NCBI RefSeq assembly: GCF_004078655.1
Contig: NZ_RZNC01000002.1
Coordinates: forward strand, 434,001-498,000
Reading direction: 5' to 3'
From: Labedella populi
GTDB lineage: Bacteria > Actinomycetota > Actinomycetes > Actinomycetales > Microbacteriaceae
Length of the DNA stretch: 64,000 nucleotides
The position numbers and the translations under genes were made by a program. The notes beneath the pieces were generated by a model. It worked only from the letters and a program-made list of their open reading frames with translations. It did not search any database and was not told the origin of the DNA. Below, one piece after another: positions 7,540-16,422 of the stretch. How positions within the stretch are numbered: position 1 is the stretch's first letter; every line of letters begins with the position of its first letter.

Positions 7540-10386
7540 TCAGGTGTGCGAACGGTGCCGACGCGTGTCGACGCTCTGACGGGCAGCGAGGAGCGTCCGC
7601 AGGCCGCGACGCGACGTCAGCCCGAGCTTCGCGAGGACGTTGCGGACGTGGAAGTTGACGGTCGTGACCGAGACGTAGAGCGACTCCGCGATCTCGCGAT
7701 TCGTCAGCCCGGTGCTCAGTGCGTGCGCGACCTGGCGTTCCCTCGTCGTGAGGGCGGCGAGGGGGTCGGCGTGGCCGGCTCGCGCAAGCCGAACCGTGCC
7801 CGATCTCTCGAGCGCCGCGAGCGCAGCGCTCGCGCGCGCCAGATACGGGGTCGCGCCGAGTCGGGCGAGGACCGCTGCTGCGCCCTCCAGCTCGGCGATC
7901 GCCTCGTCCGTGCGCGCCGAGCGCGCGAGCACGCGCCCGAGGTCGAGGCGCGCGAGCGCCGTCGGGAAGGGGAAGCGGGAGGACACGGGGTCGGAGACGG
8001 CGGCCGCGTACCTCGCGACCGCGGCGGTCACGTCGCCGTCGGCCTCGGCGATGCGGCCCTCGAGCCATGCGAGTGATCCGGCGCTCGGCCGCCAGCCGCT
8101 GCGGGCATCCCGACAGAGGTCGAGGAGCGGCCGGGCCTCGTCGGGTCGGCCGAGGGCGGCGAGAGCGTCGATGCGATAGGTCGCCCACGTGCTCGCCGAA
8201 CCCGTGGGCGGCGCGGCGGCGAGTTCCGCGGTCGCGGCGAGCTGCGCGGCACGCTCACCGCGAGCGCGGGCCGACTCGGCTCTCGCCACGCCGACGAGCT
8301 CGGTGTCATAGGCCGAGAAGCTCAAGCGGGACGACACGTCGACGGCCGCCTCGAGGCGGGCGTCGGAGCCGTCGGTGTCGCCGCGCGCGGCGCGGACGAG
8401 GGCCGAGACCGCGAGGGCGATCGGCCAGCCCGAGAGGTTCGTCTCGTCGAGGGCGAGCGCCACCGCCGTGTCGGCTGCCGAGAGCGACGCGTCCCAATCG
8501 CCGGTCATGAAGAGGAGGTGGGCGTAGATGGAGCGCCCGATCCCGCCCGACCAGCTGGTCGAGAACCGGCGCAGGAGCGCATCGACTCGCGACAGGTCGG
8601 CGAGTGCCCTGTCGATGTCGCCCATGCCGAGGAACACCCGACCGCGGGCCACGAGGGCGTCGATCGTCGCCGCGCTCTCGGGCAGACGTGCGAGCACGGC
8701 GTCGAGATCAGCGATGGTGGCCCGGATGGTCGGGATGTCGCCCATGCGCGCCGCGCCGGCGATGCGCCAACCGAGCGTCCGGACCTCGCGTTCACCGGGA
8801 GTCACGAGCCAGCGCAGCGACGCGTCGTCAACGTCGGCGGGGTCGGTCGGTGCGACCGCGATGAAGGCGCTCGCGATGCGCGTCTGCTCGACGACGGGAG
8901 CGAAATCCTGCTTGGCGAGGAGCACGCGAGCCAGGTCCTCGGCCGCGGCTGCGCGGATGAGCCGTGCCTCCGGAGTCGTCGTCGGGTCCGTGACGATCCG
9001 CTCGCCGCAGCGCAGCGCTTCGTCGAACTGACCCGTGAGCGTATAGAGCTCGATGAGGATGAGGTCACGCTCGAGGGAGTGCTCTAGTCGCTCGATCGCG
9101 GGGATCAGCGCGAACACACGCTCGTGACGTCGCGTGCAAAGGGCGATGAGTCCGACGGCCGTGAGCAGTCGCGACTCGGTCTCCGTCTCCGAGCCGGCGA
9201 TCCGCACCGCGGTCAGCGCGAGTTCCATCGCGTGGTCGAGGTGCCCGATGTCGGCGGCCTCCCACGCCGCGGCGATGAGGTCGTCCGCGAGGTCGATGTC
9301 GTCCACATCGGCCGCCTCGACGCGATGCCGGAGCCCACGGTGGCCCCCGAACTCACCGGCGGCCGCGCTGTGCAGGGCCAGTCGCCGCTCGTGCGGGAGC
9401 GTGGAGACGACGGTGTCGGCGAGGAGCGCGTGTTCCGCGGCGACGACCGGCACGCCGTCGCGATCCGACGTCCGGACGAGTCCGAGGGCCACGGCGCCGT
9501 CGATGTCGAGGGGGCTGGAGAGCCTGTCGGCGATCGCCCGGAGCCGCACGACGGGCGTGGCGTCCCGCAGCACGGCGACGAGAGCCGCCGTCTCGCGAGC
9601 GGCGGGTTCGGCGGATTCGAGCACGGCCGACACGCGTGCGGCGAGTGAGGCGTTCTCGGGGATGACGAGATCCTCGACACCGGGGTGCAGGAGGTCGACC
9701 TCGTGACTCGCGCTCGCCGCGATCGCCGAGGAGATCACGAGAGGTGAACCGCCGCAGGACGACGTCAGCCGTTCGGCGGAGCGCCGTGAAACGGGGCGAC
9801 CGAGGACCGTGAGGGCCAGTGCTTGCGTGTCGTCGGGGCCGAGAGGCGGCAGCTCGAGTTCGAGGGTGGATGCGGGATCGGTCTCCGACAATCGCGGGAA
9901 CGCGGTCGTGAGCGGGTCGGCGGCCGCGCGTCCCGCCACGATGACGAGCACGGGCTGGGAGTCGAGGCGTCGGAGCACGAAGCGGAGGGCACGAGCGGAT
10001 GCGGGGTCGACCCACTGAGCGTCGTCGACGACGATGCACACGGGCTCCGTGCGCGCGTCGAGGACGTCGAGCACCATTCGACCGACATCGATCGGGTCCG
10101 GCGCACCGAGCGTGTCCGTGGGGGGCCAGGACGCCCCGAGCCGTCGGCAGACGGCCTCGGCGGTCGTGAAGGCGAGGTCCGATTCGTAGGAGTCGGCGCT
10201 CAACCGGATGACCTCGCGGTCGTCGAGCCGGGAGACGGCTTCGTCGACGAGGGCCGTCTTCCCGAATCCAGCCGGGGCCGTCACGAGGACGAAGGCCGCG
10301 TTCGAGAGCGCCCGAGCGGCGTGGCCGGCGATCGCCTCGAGGTGCGCGGATCGCGCGACGAGGGTGGTGGGGTGGCGTCGATGCAC
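7540..10386 (-). CDS. large ATP-binding LuxR-family transcriptional regulator (LAL/MalT-like)
   Basis: 948 aa from the GTG at 10386. The N-terminal AAA/STAND ATPase has a Walker A APAGFGKTA (residues 37-45) and a Walker B VCIVVDDAQWVD near 122. A long alpha-helical, TPR-like middle is rich in Ala/Leu/Arg. The C-terminal LuxR helix-turn-helix occupies about residues 880-940 (LTTRERQVAHALSTGLTNREIAESLYVS). Such proteins are signal-gated activators, and the signal cannot be read from sequence. An upstream GTG at 10530 is also in frame but would overlap the divergent ABC-F gene and leave no promoter space, so I prefer 10386. There is no clear Shine-Dalgarno at either. No obvious target gene lies beside it. 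Confidence 0.88.
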   Translation of the reverse strand: MHRRHPTTLVARSAHLEAIAGHAARALSNAAFVLVTAPAGFGKTALVDEAVSRLDDREVIRLSADSYESDLAFTTAEAVCRRLGASWPPTDTLGAPDPIDVGRMVLDVLDARTEPVCIVVDDAQWVDPASARALRFVLRRLDSQPVLVIVAGRAAADPLTTAFPRLSETDPASTLELELPPLGPDDTQALALTVLGRPVSRRSAERLTSSCGGSPLVISSAIAASASHEVDLLHPGVEDLVIPENASLAARVSAVLESAEPAARETAALVAVLRDATPVVRLRAIADRLSSPLDIDGAVALGLVRTSDRDGVPVVAAEHALLADTVVSTLPHERRLALHSAAAGEFGGHRGLRHRVEAADVDDIDLADDLIAAAWEAADIGHLDHAMELALTAVRIAGSETETESRLLTAVGLIALCTRRHERVFALIPAIERLEHSLERDLILIELYTLTGQFDEALRCGERIVTDPTTTPEARLIRAAAAEDLARVLLAKQDFAPVVEQTRIASAFIAVAPTDPADVDDASLRWLVTPGEREVRTLGWRIAGAARMGDIPTIRATIADLDAVLARLPESAATIDALVARGRVFLGMGDIDRALADLSRVDALLRRFSTSWSGGIGRSIYAHLLFMTGDWDASLSAADTAVALALDETNLSGWPIALAVSALVRAARGDTDGSDARLEAAVDVSSRLSFSAYDTELVGVARAESARARGERAAQLAATAELAAAPPTGSASTWATYRIDALAALGRPDEARPLLDLCRDARSGWRPSAGSLAWLEGRIAEADGDVTAAVARYAAAVSDPVSSRFPFPTALARLDLGRVLARSARTDEAIAELEGAAAVLARLGATPYLARASAALAALERSGTVRLARAGHADPLAALTTRERQVAHALSTGLTNREIAESLYVSVTTVNFHVRNVLAKLGLTSRRGLRTLLAARQSVDTRRHRSHT

Positions 10387-10511
10387 GGGGAGCTCTGTTC
10401 GTCGGGTCGAAGACCGCGCCGGTGGAGGGGCCGGGGGTGGTGATCGAGTCTCACACGTCCCTCCCGTCGAGTCTTCACCCCAGGGTGGGGGATGGACGGT
10501 CGCCGCGCGGG

Positions 10512-10517
10512 TAGTCT
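10512..10517 (+). promoter_or_regulatory. -10 element candidate for the ABC-F gene (leaderless)
   Basis: TAGTCT followed by exactly 6 nt and then the GTG at 10524, with no Shine-Dalgarno sequence. Confidence 0.5.
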
Positions 10518-10523
10518 CGAACG

Positions 10524-12335
10524 GTGGCACATCTCCTCGGGGCTGAACGGCTCCGCCTCGAGTACCCGACGCGCGTCGTGTTCGACGGCGTCACCGTCGG
10601 CGTCTCCGAAGGCGACCGGATCGGTGTCGTCGGACGGAACGGCGACGGCAAGTCGACGCTCCTCTCGCTCCTCGCGGGGCGGCTCGAACCAGACGACGGC
10701 CGGGTGACGAGCCGTCGCGGCGTGACGATCGGGATGCTCGACCAGGGCGACGTCCTCGATCCCTCGCTCACCGTTTCGGCCGCGATAGTCGGCGGCCGCG
10801 CCGAGCACGAGTGGGCGGGAGACGCCCGGGTCCGCGACGTCATCGCCGGCCTCGTCTCAGACATCGCGTGGGACGCCGAGCTCTCGACGCTCTCGGGCGG
10901 ACAGCAGCGTCGTGTCGCGCTCGCCGCCCTCCTCGTCGGCGATTGGGACGTCGTCATGCTCGATGAGCCCACGAACCACCTCGACGTCGAGGGCATCGCG
11001 TGGCTCGCGCAGCACGTCAGGTCCCGATGGAGCGCCTCGTCCGGCGGTCTCGTCGTCGTGACCCACGATCGGTGGTTCCTCGACGAGGTCTCCACCACGA
11101 CGTGGGAGGTCCACGACGGCGTCGTCGAGGCCTTCGAGGGCGGGTACGCCGCCTACGTCCTGCAGCGCGTCGAACGGGATCGAATGGCCGCGGCGTCCGA
11201 AGCGCGCCGCCAGAATCTCATGCGCAAGGAGCTCGCGTGGCTGCGACGCGGCCCGCCGGCGCGGACCTCGAAGCCCAAGTTCCGCATCGACGCCGCGACC
11301 GAACTCATCGCGGACGAACCGCCCGCGCGCAACAGCATCGCGCTCTCGCGGCTCGCGACAGCCCGGCTCGGCCGCGACGTCGTCGACCTCGAGGACATCG
11401 GTGTCGAGTTCGGCACGAAGCGTGTCCTCGACGGGGTCACGTGGCGCATCGCGCCGGGGGAGCGGACCGGCATCCTCGGCGCGAACGGCGCCGGCAAGTC
11501 GACCCTCCTCTCGCTCGTCGCGGGCACCCTCGAACCGACGAGCGGTCGCGTCAAGCGTGGCAAGACGGTCAACGTCGCGACGCTCTCTCAGCGTCTCGAG
11601 GAGCTCGAGGGACTCGAGAAGGAGCGTGTCCGCGACGTCGTCGGCCGCTTGCGCACCGCGTACTCGATCGGCGGCAAGGACCTCTCGCCGGGTCAGCTCC
11701 TCGAACGCCTCGGCTTCTCGAGCGCGCAACTCTCGACCGCGATCGGCGAGCTCTCCGGCGGCCAGCGCCGCCGGCTCCAGCTCCTGCTCGTGCTCCTTTC
11801 GGAGCCCAACGTGCTGATTCTCGACGAGCCGACGAACGACATGGACACGGACATGCTCGCCGCGATCGAGGACCTCCTCGACGAGTGGCCGGGCACGCTG
11901 CTCGTCGTCTCGCACGACCGGTACCTCGTCGAGCGCGTGACCGATCAGCAGTACGCCGTGATCGGGGGGAAGCTCCGTCACCTTCCGGGCGGTGTCGACG
12001 AGTACGTGCGCCTCCGCGCGCTCGAGGACGATGCCCGCTCGGGCACCCTCCACGAGTCGTCGTTCGCGGCCTCGACGGCCTCCGCCGCCGCTGCACCCAC
12101 CGCGTCGGGGCTGAGCGGGTCCGAGCGGCGCACGGCGGAGAAGGAGCTCTCGGCCGCCGAGCGACGCATCGCGAAGCTCGAGAGCGAGCGGGCGAAGCTC
12201 CACATCGAACTCGCCGAGTCCGATCAGAGCGATTACGAGCATCTCGGGGGCATCCAGCGCCGTGTGCAGGAGATCGACGACGAGATCGACGGCCTCGAAT
12301 TCCGTTGGCTCGAACTGCAGGAGCAGCTCGGCTGA
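10524..12335 (+). CDS. ABC-F family ribosome-associated ATPase (Uup/EttA-like)
   Basis: 603 aa with two ABC ATPase domains in tandem and no membrane segments, the hallmark of ABC-F proteins, which act on ribosomes. Walker A motifs are GRNGDGKST (about residues 37-45) and GANGAGKST (about 321-329). Signatures are LSGGQQRR and LSGGQRRR. Walker B regions are VVMLDEPTNHLD and VLILDEPTNDMD. The C-terminal 90 residues form a charged coiled coil like the Uup C-terminal domain. The linker between domains (about residues 225-280) is moderate in length, so housekeeping translation factor and antibiotic-resistance roles cannot be separated by eye. Confidence 0.92.
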   Translation: MAHLLGAERLRLEYPTRVVFDGVTVGVSEGDRIGVVGRNGDGKSTLLSLLAGRLEPDDGRVTSRRGVTIGMLDQGDVLDPSLTVSAAIVGGRAEHEWAGDARVRDVIAGLVSDIAWDAELSTLSGGQQRRVALAALLVGDWDVVMLDEPTNHLDVEGIAWLAQHVRSRWSASSGGLVVVTHDRWFLDEVSTTTWEVHDGVVEAFEGGYAAYVLQRVERDRMAAASEARRQNLMRKELAWLRRGPPARTSKPKFRIDAATELIADEPPARNSIALSRLATARLGRDVVDLEDIGVEFGTKRVLDGVTWRIAPGERTGILGANGAGKSTLLSLVAGTLEPTSGRVKRGKTVNVATLSQRLEELEGLEKERVRDVVGRLRTAYSIGGKDLSPGQLLERLGFSSAQLSTAIGELSGGQRRRLQLLLVLLSEPNVLILDEPTNDMDTDMLAAIEDLLDEWPGTLLVVSHDRYLVERVTDQQYAVIGGKLRHLPGGVDEYVRLRALEDDARSGTLHESSFAASTASAAAAPTASGLSGSERRTAEKELSAAERRIAKLESERAKLHIELAESDQSDYEHLGGIQRRVQEIDDEIDGLEFRWLELQEQLG

Positions 12336-12411
12336 CGGTCACGCGCGCGGTAGCCTCCGCAGACGTTCTCCACAGGTTTCGACGGCAGCAGTCGCGCACC
12401 GTAGTCCCCCT

Positions 12412-12417
12412 GATAAT
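12412..12417 (+). promoter_or_regulatory. -10 element candidate upstream of the secreted esterase gene
   Basis: GATAAT in an AT-richer patch, 76 nt before the start codon. No good -35 is seen. Confidence 0.3.
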
Positions 12418-12493
12418 CTCCAGCCGAACGGGGCCGCTCGACGTGAGCGGTCGTCGATCGCGTAACGCGATACCGGGGGAAGCGGAGGGGCCG

Positions 12494-15286
12494 ATGAATC
12501 GGTCGGCGAATGGGGTGCGCCCGAAATTGGGCGCGATCGTCATGACTGTGGCTCTTGTGTGCGGCATGGTGGCGAGTGTTGCATCAGGGGAATCGGCGGT
12601 CGCCGAGGCGAACGGATGTCAGGATGTTCCGGAGTTGGCGGATGGTTTCGAACCGCTGTACCGCGCCGAGCTTCCTAAGATCGCTCCGACGAAACCGGTG
12701 GCCGCCGCGCCGATTCCCTACAGGTACCGCACTCCGGATAGCCGACGGCTTCTCGAGCGCGTGGCATTCTGTCTCGAGACAGTCGATCTGACGGGGCGTG
12801 CGTCTCGAGCGTTCGTCTCGTTCGACGCCTTCAGCTCCCGCACCGCCGACTACGAGATCCCCGTCGGCGACACACCGATCGCACGACCGGTCAGCAACCT
12901 CACAGTGCGAGGAGATGGCCTGGCTCCCCTCACGGACGCGCCGGGAGGCACCGTGGAAATGTGGTCATTCGGGTACATTCCCGTGTCACCATCCGGCACC
13001 GGGTCAGCCTTGTACGACTACTCGGACACCCCAATCACGACCACGCGGTACGGTTCGTTCCAGGTCCACGATACGACAGGCGAACGAACGCTCATCGCCG
13101 TCAACGGATGGAATCGAGCAGGACACCCTCTCGACATCGGCATCGGCAATCGCACTACCGGTCACCCTGACTGGACATTCTCGGGCACCAGTGCGAGCCT
13201 CCGTTCGGCCACACTGTCGGCATATGTCAAGGCCGCGCCCGTGGCGGCTCCGGGGTGCGAGGACGGCGTCGGTGAGTTGGCGGACTATTCGCTTCTGTAC
13301 GACATGGAGGTCCCGACGACCGCGGCGCCCTGGCTCGACGGTGTCGACTATGCCGTCGACAACTCGGCGACGATCGACACCCCGATCTCGAGAGTGGCGT
13401 ATTGCCTCGAGGGTCAGCAGGGGCTCACACCGACCTGGTCGTACGCCTCAATGGACGCCTGGACGCAGGACCTCGATGCGTTGGCTGTGCCCGAGGCCGA
13501 TGCAGCCTCCGTCCGCCGACCGGTGACGGGCCTCACCGTGCGTAGCTCGATCGTGCAGTCGCGTGCCGTCGCGCCCCCGGCCAATGGCGCGAGCGGTTAC
13601 CTCGAACTCTGGTCGAGTCGGTATCTGCCAGCCGTCGCAGCCGGGGGAGCAGCGGGAGGCGACAACGCGTCATACGACTACTCGGACACGCGATTGCCGA
13701 CGACGACGACGACGGGGTACGGCTCATTCCAGGTTCACAACGTCACGAATCGTACGACCGTGCTCGCCGTCAACGGCTGGGCCTCACAAGCGGCGACGCC
13801 GCTCGATCTCGGCTTCGGCAGTCGCGCGACCTCGCACCCCGATTGGACGTTCGCCAAGAATCGCGCCGAGTACAGGGACGTGCGGCTCAAAGTGTTCGTC
13901 AAGCCGGGCGGCGTGAGCATCTTGGCAGCGCCCGCGAACCACCAGCTCTATCCGAGGGACAGCGGGTCGGACCGCGTCGCCGTCCCGGTGACGGGTCGGA
14001 CGACCGACGCCGGGATCGCCGGCACCAGGCTGATCGTGCGGCGTGACGGGGTCACGGTCGAGGACATTCGGTCGACGGGTCCGGCCTTCGATTTCCGCCC
14101 GAGCATCACCGCGGAGTTCGCACAATACGATTTCGAGCTCCGGGCGATTCGCACCGATGGTCGCGACGTGCTCGTCCGCTCCGCGGTCGACGTCGTCGCC
14201 GGCGACACCTACGTCATCAACGGGCAGTCCAATTCGGTGGCGACCGTCTGGTCCTACGCTCCGGAGTTCAGCAGCGGCGACGACTCGTCGCCGTGGGTGC
14301 GGACGTTCGGCTCCACGACCGCGGACCCGACGCTTTCGGTAGCGGACCGGGTGTGGTACCGGGGGATTGGCCAGTCCATGGGCATTCCTGATTGGCAGAC
14401 GCCCGGTCTCATCGGGCGACTCGGCGCGCGGATCGGACAAGTCATGTCGGAAAAGGCCGGGGTCCCGGTTGCCGTCATCCTGGGCGGACATCCCGGAGAA
14501 CGATCGACGTTCTTTCAACGCTCCGACGCGAATCCCTCCGACGCCCGCACGAACTACGGACGCCTCAAGCAACGACTCGAGGCGGGTGGACTCGTGCATT
14601 CAGTGCGCTCCATCATCTGGTATCAGGGCGAGTCCGACGTCCCGCTCGGTGCAGCAGCCCACCAGGCGAACGTCGTGACGCTCCTCGAGGATTGGGCCGT
14701 CGATTATCCGTCCCTCGAGCAGACGTACCTTGTCCAGGTCCGAGCGGGATGCGGCGGTGACACCTCCGACATCCAGGAGGTGCAGCGTCGGCTCGATGCG
14801 CGTGCCGATGTGACTCTCATCGGCACGAACGGTCTCGACAATCACGACGGTTGCCATTTCGGGTACGAAAGAGGGTACAGACAACTTGCCGACTGGATCG
14901 TGCGCCCTCTGTCCCGAGACCGTCTCGGCATGGCGCCGGCCGGCCCGATCGCCGCTCCGCAGGCCGCGACGGCGACGTGGGGCGACGCGGGCAGGACGAC
15001 GATCCGGATCTCGCTCACCGATCCCGGTCTGGCGCTGACGTGTCGCGCCGGTGCTGCACGGGACTTCCGCCTCTCCGGCACGCAGGCGACTGTGGCCGAC
15101 ATCTCCTGCGGGACCGGCACGCTGACGCTCACCCTCACTGCGTCCGTCCCTCCGACGACGACGTTGAGCTACGTAGGCCACGCGGGATCGGTCGGCCCTG
15201 CGAGTGCGGACATAGCCGATGGCGACTGGATCTCGAACTCGCTCGGAATGGGGCTGATCTCATTCGACGCAGTCGCGATCACCTGA
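12494..15286 (+). CDS. secreted sialate O-acetylesterase-like (SASA/SGNH) protein with duplicated N-terminal module
   Basis: 930 aa. The N-terminal signal peptide is basic, then hydrophobic (residues 11-39, cleavage probably near A37-A39). Two homologous modules follow, about residues 42-247 and 255-470. Each has an N-terminal Cys, an RVAFCLE/RVAYCLE motif, a YDYSDT motif, a YGSFQVH motif and an AVNGW...HPDWTF end. Residues about 480-565 look Ig/fibronectin-like. The SASA-type esterase domain has GQSN with probable nucleophile Ser579, IIWYQGESD near 707, and a DGCH dyad (Asp785, His788). A beta-rich tail follows. It is probably an extracellular carbohydrate esterase, and the sugar is unknown. 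GC content is lower and codon use looser than in its neighbours, suggesting acquisition. It stands alone. The ATG at 12494 gives the best signal peptide. Confidence 0.82.
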   Translation: MNRSANGVRPKLGAIVMTVALVCGMVASVASGESAVAEANGCQDVPELADGFEPLYRAELPKIAPTKPVAAAPIPYRYRTPDSRRLLERVAFCLETVDLTGRASRAFVSFDAFSSRTADYEIPVGDTPIARPVSNLTVRGDGLAPLTDAPGGTVEMWSFGYIPVSPSGTGSALYDYSDTPITTTRYGSFQVHDTTGERTLIAVNGWNRAGHPLDIGIGNRTTGHPDWTFSGTSASLRSATLSAYVKAAPVAAPGCEDGVGELADYSLLYDMEVPTTAAPWLDGVDYAVDNSATIDTPISRVAYCLEGQQGLTPTWSYASMDAWTQDLDALAVPEADAASVRRPVTGLTVRSSIVQSRAVAPPANGASGYLELWSSRYLPAVAAGGAAGGDNASYDYSDTRLPTTTTTGYGSFQVHNVTNRTTVLAVNGWASQAATPLDLGFGSRATSHPDWTFAKNRAEYRDVRLKVFVKPGGVSILAAPANHQLYPRDSGSDRVAVPVTGRTTDAGIAGTRLIVRRDGVTVEDIRSTGPAFDFRPSITAEFAQYDFELRAIRTDGRDVLVRSAVDVVAGDTYVINGQSNSVATVWSYAPEFSSGDDSSPWVRTFGSTTADPTLSVADRVWYRGIGQSMGIPDWQTPGLIGRLGARIGQVMSEKAGVPVAVILGGHPGERSTFFQRSDANPSDARTNYGRLKQRLEAGGLVHSVRSIIWYQGESDVPLGAAAHQANVVTLLEDWAVDYPSLEQTYLVQVRAGCGGDTSDIQEVQRRLDARADVTLIGTNGLDNHDGCHFGYERGYRQLADWIVRPLSRDRLGMAPAGPIAAPQAATATWGDAGRTTIRISLTDPGLALTCRAGAARDFRLSGTQATVADISCGTGTLTLTLTASVPPTTTLSYVGHAGSVGPASADIADGDWISNSLGMGLISFDAVAIT

Positions 15287-15328
15287 GCCGTGGCGTCCAG
15301 CTCCCCCCGGAGGGCCGCATGTTCCGCT

Positions 15329-15356
15329 GTGTTACGTCCCGGTCGGGACGTAACAC
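15329..15356. promoter_or_regulatory. perfect 12-bp inverted repeat upstream of metQ (operator or terminator)
   Basis: GTGTTACGTCCC and its exact complement are separated by GGTC, 73 bp before the metQ start. No U-run follows on either strand. The spacing and perfect symmetry suit a repressor operator. It could alternatively be the terminator of the esterase gene, whose stop codon is 42 bp upstream. Confidence 0.6.
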
Positions 15357-15428
15357 ACACCATGCATACTCTGGACGGCGGCGGTGCTGAACCCGCGCGC
15401 CGCTCGCACCACAGCCAGGAGGAACCAT

Positions 15429-16337
15429 ATGTCAGTCACCAAGAAGATCGCCGCGGCGATCTCGGGAATCGCGGTCGTCGGGCTGCTCGCGGGGTGCGGA
15501 GGGGGCTCGAACGCCGGAGGCGCCGCCGAGGACGAGGGAACGGAATCGAACCCCGTCACGATCGGAGTCGTCGGAGCGAGCGACCCCTACTGGGAGACCT
15601 ACGTGGACGCCGCGGCCGACGAGGGCATCACGGTCGAGCTCGTGGACTTCGCCGACTACGCGCAACCGAACCCCGCTCTGAGCGCCGGGGAGATCGACCT
15701 CAACCAGTTCCAGCACATCGTCTACCTCGCGCAGTACAACGAGGAGGCTGGCGAGGATCTGCAGCCGATCGGTTCCACCGCGATCTACCCCTTGCCGCTC
15801 TACTCCACGCAGTACGATTCGGTCGAGGACATCCCGGACGGGGCGGAGATCGCCATTCCGAACGACGAGAGCAACCAGGCGCGCGCCTTGCTCGTACTCC
15901 AGTCCGCCGGACTCATCGAGCTCGAGGGCGGCGGAAGCATCTTCTCGACGCCCGACGAGATCGTCGCCGAGGACTCCCGCGTGACGGTCACGCCGCTCGC
16001 GGCCGATCTCACGGCGACGTCGCTCCCCGACGTGGCCGGCGCGATCATCAACAACGACTTCGCGACGAAGGCCGGTCTCTCGCCCGACGACGTCATCGCC
16101 GAGGACGACCCCAACGACCCCAATGCCCTCCCGTACGTGAACATCTTCGCCGCCCGATCGTCCGACGTCGACAACGAGACCTACACGCGGCTTGTGGAGA
16201 TCTACCAGGACACGCCGGCGGTGACGGACGGCGTCGTCGAGAACTCGGGCGACACCGCCGTGATGCTCGCGACCCCGGTCGAGGACCTCGTGTCGTCACT
16301 CGAGGACGTCCAGGCGGACATCGCCGACCAGGGCTGA
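15429..16337 (+). CDS. metQ: methionine ABC transporter substrate-binding lipoprotein (NlpA family)
   Basis: 302-aa lipoprotein. The signal peptide ends in a lipobox LLAGC with the lipidated Cys at residue 23, so it is anchored on the outer membrane face where it captures D/L-methionine for MetNI. NlpA-family features include PVTIGVVGASDPYWE after the linker and NQFQHIVYLAQYNEE near residue 95. The ATG at 15429 follows an AGGAGGA ribosome binding site. The in-frame codons upstream would place extra residues before the signal peptide and are rejected. First gene of metQ-metN-metI. Family members also bind other small amino acids, so methionine is inferred. Confidence 0.93.
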   Translation: MSVTKKIAAAISGIAVVGLLAGCGGGSNAGGAAEDEGTESNPVTIGVVGASDPYWETYVDAAADEGITVELVDFADYAQPNPALSAGEIDLNQFQHIVYLAQYNEEAGEDLQPIGSTAIYPLPLYSTQYDSVEDIPDGAEIAIPNDESNQARALLVLQSAGLIELEGGGSIFSTPDEIVAEDSRVTVTPLAADLTATSLPDVAGAIINNDFATKAGLSPDDVIAEDDPNDPNALPYVNIFAARSSDVDNETYTRLVEIYQDTPAVTDGVVENSGDTAVMLATPVEDLVSSLEDVQADIADQG

Positions 16338-16354
16338 TCCACGCACCATCCCAT

Positions 16355-16389
16355 CGAGTGCGGCGACCGCGACCCGGCCGCCGCACTCG
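16355..16389 (+). terminator. intra-operon hairpin between metQ and metN
   Basis: CGAGTGCGGCG pairs perfectly with CGCCGCACTCG across a 13-nt loop in the 85-bp metQ-metN gap. There is no U-run. It is positioned to stabilise the metQ 3' end or partially terminate, giving more binding protein than ATPase. Confidence 0.55.
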
Positions 16390-16422
16390 CGCGTTCGACC
16401 CGCACCACACGAAGGAGCAGAC

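Noticed and set aside
11000-12493. Upstream extension of the secreted esterase frame through the ABC-F gene
   Set aside because: The extension is low-complexity Arg/Ala/Pro and overlaps a confident gene; a good signal peptide begins at 12494.
15287-15428. SAM or other methionine riboswitch before metQ
   Set aside because: The gap is only 142 bp and holds one simple palindrome; I see no multi-helix junction or conserved SAM-riboswitch core.
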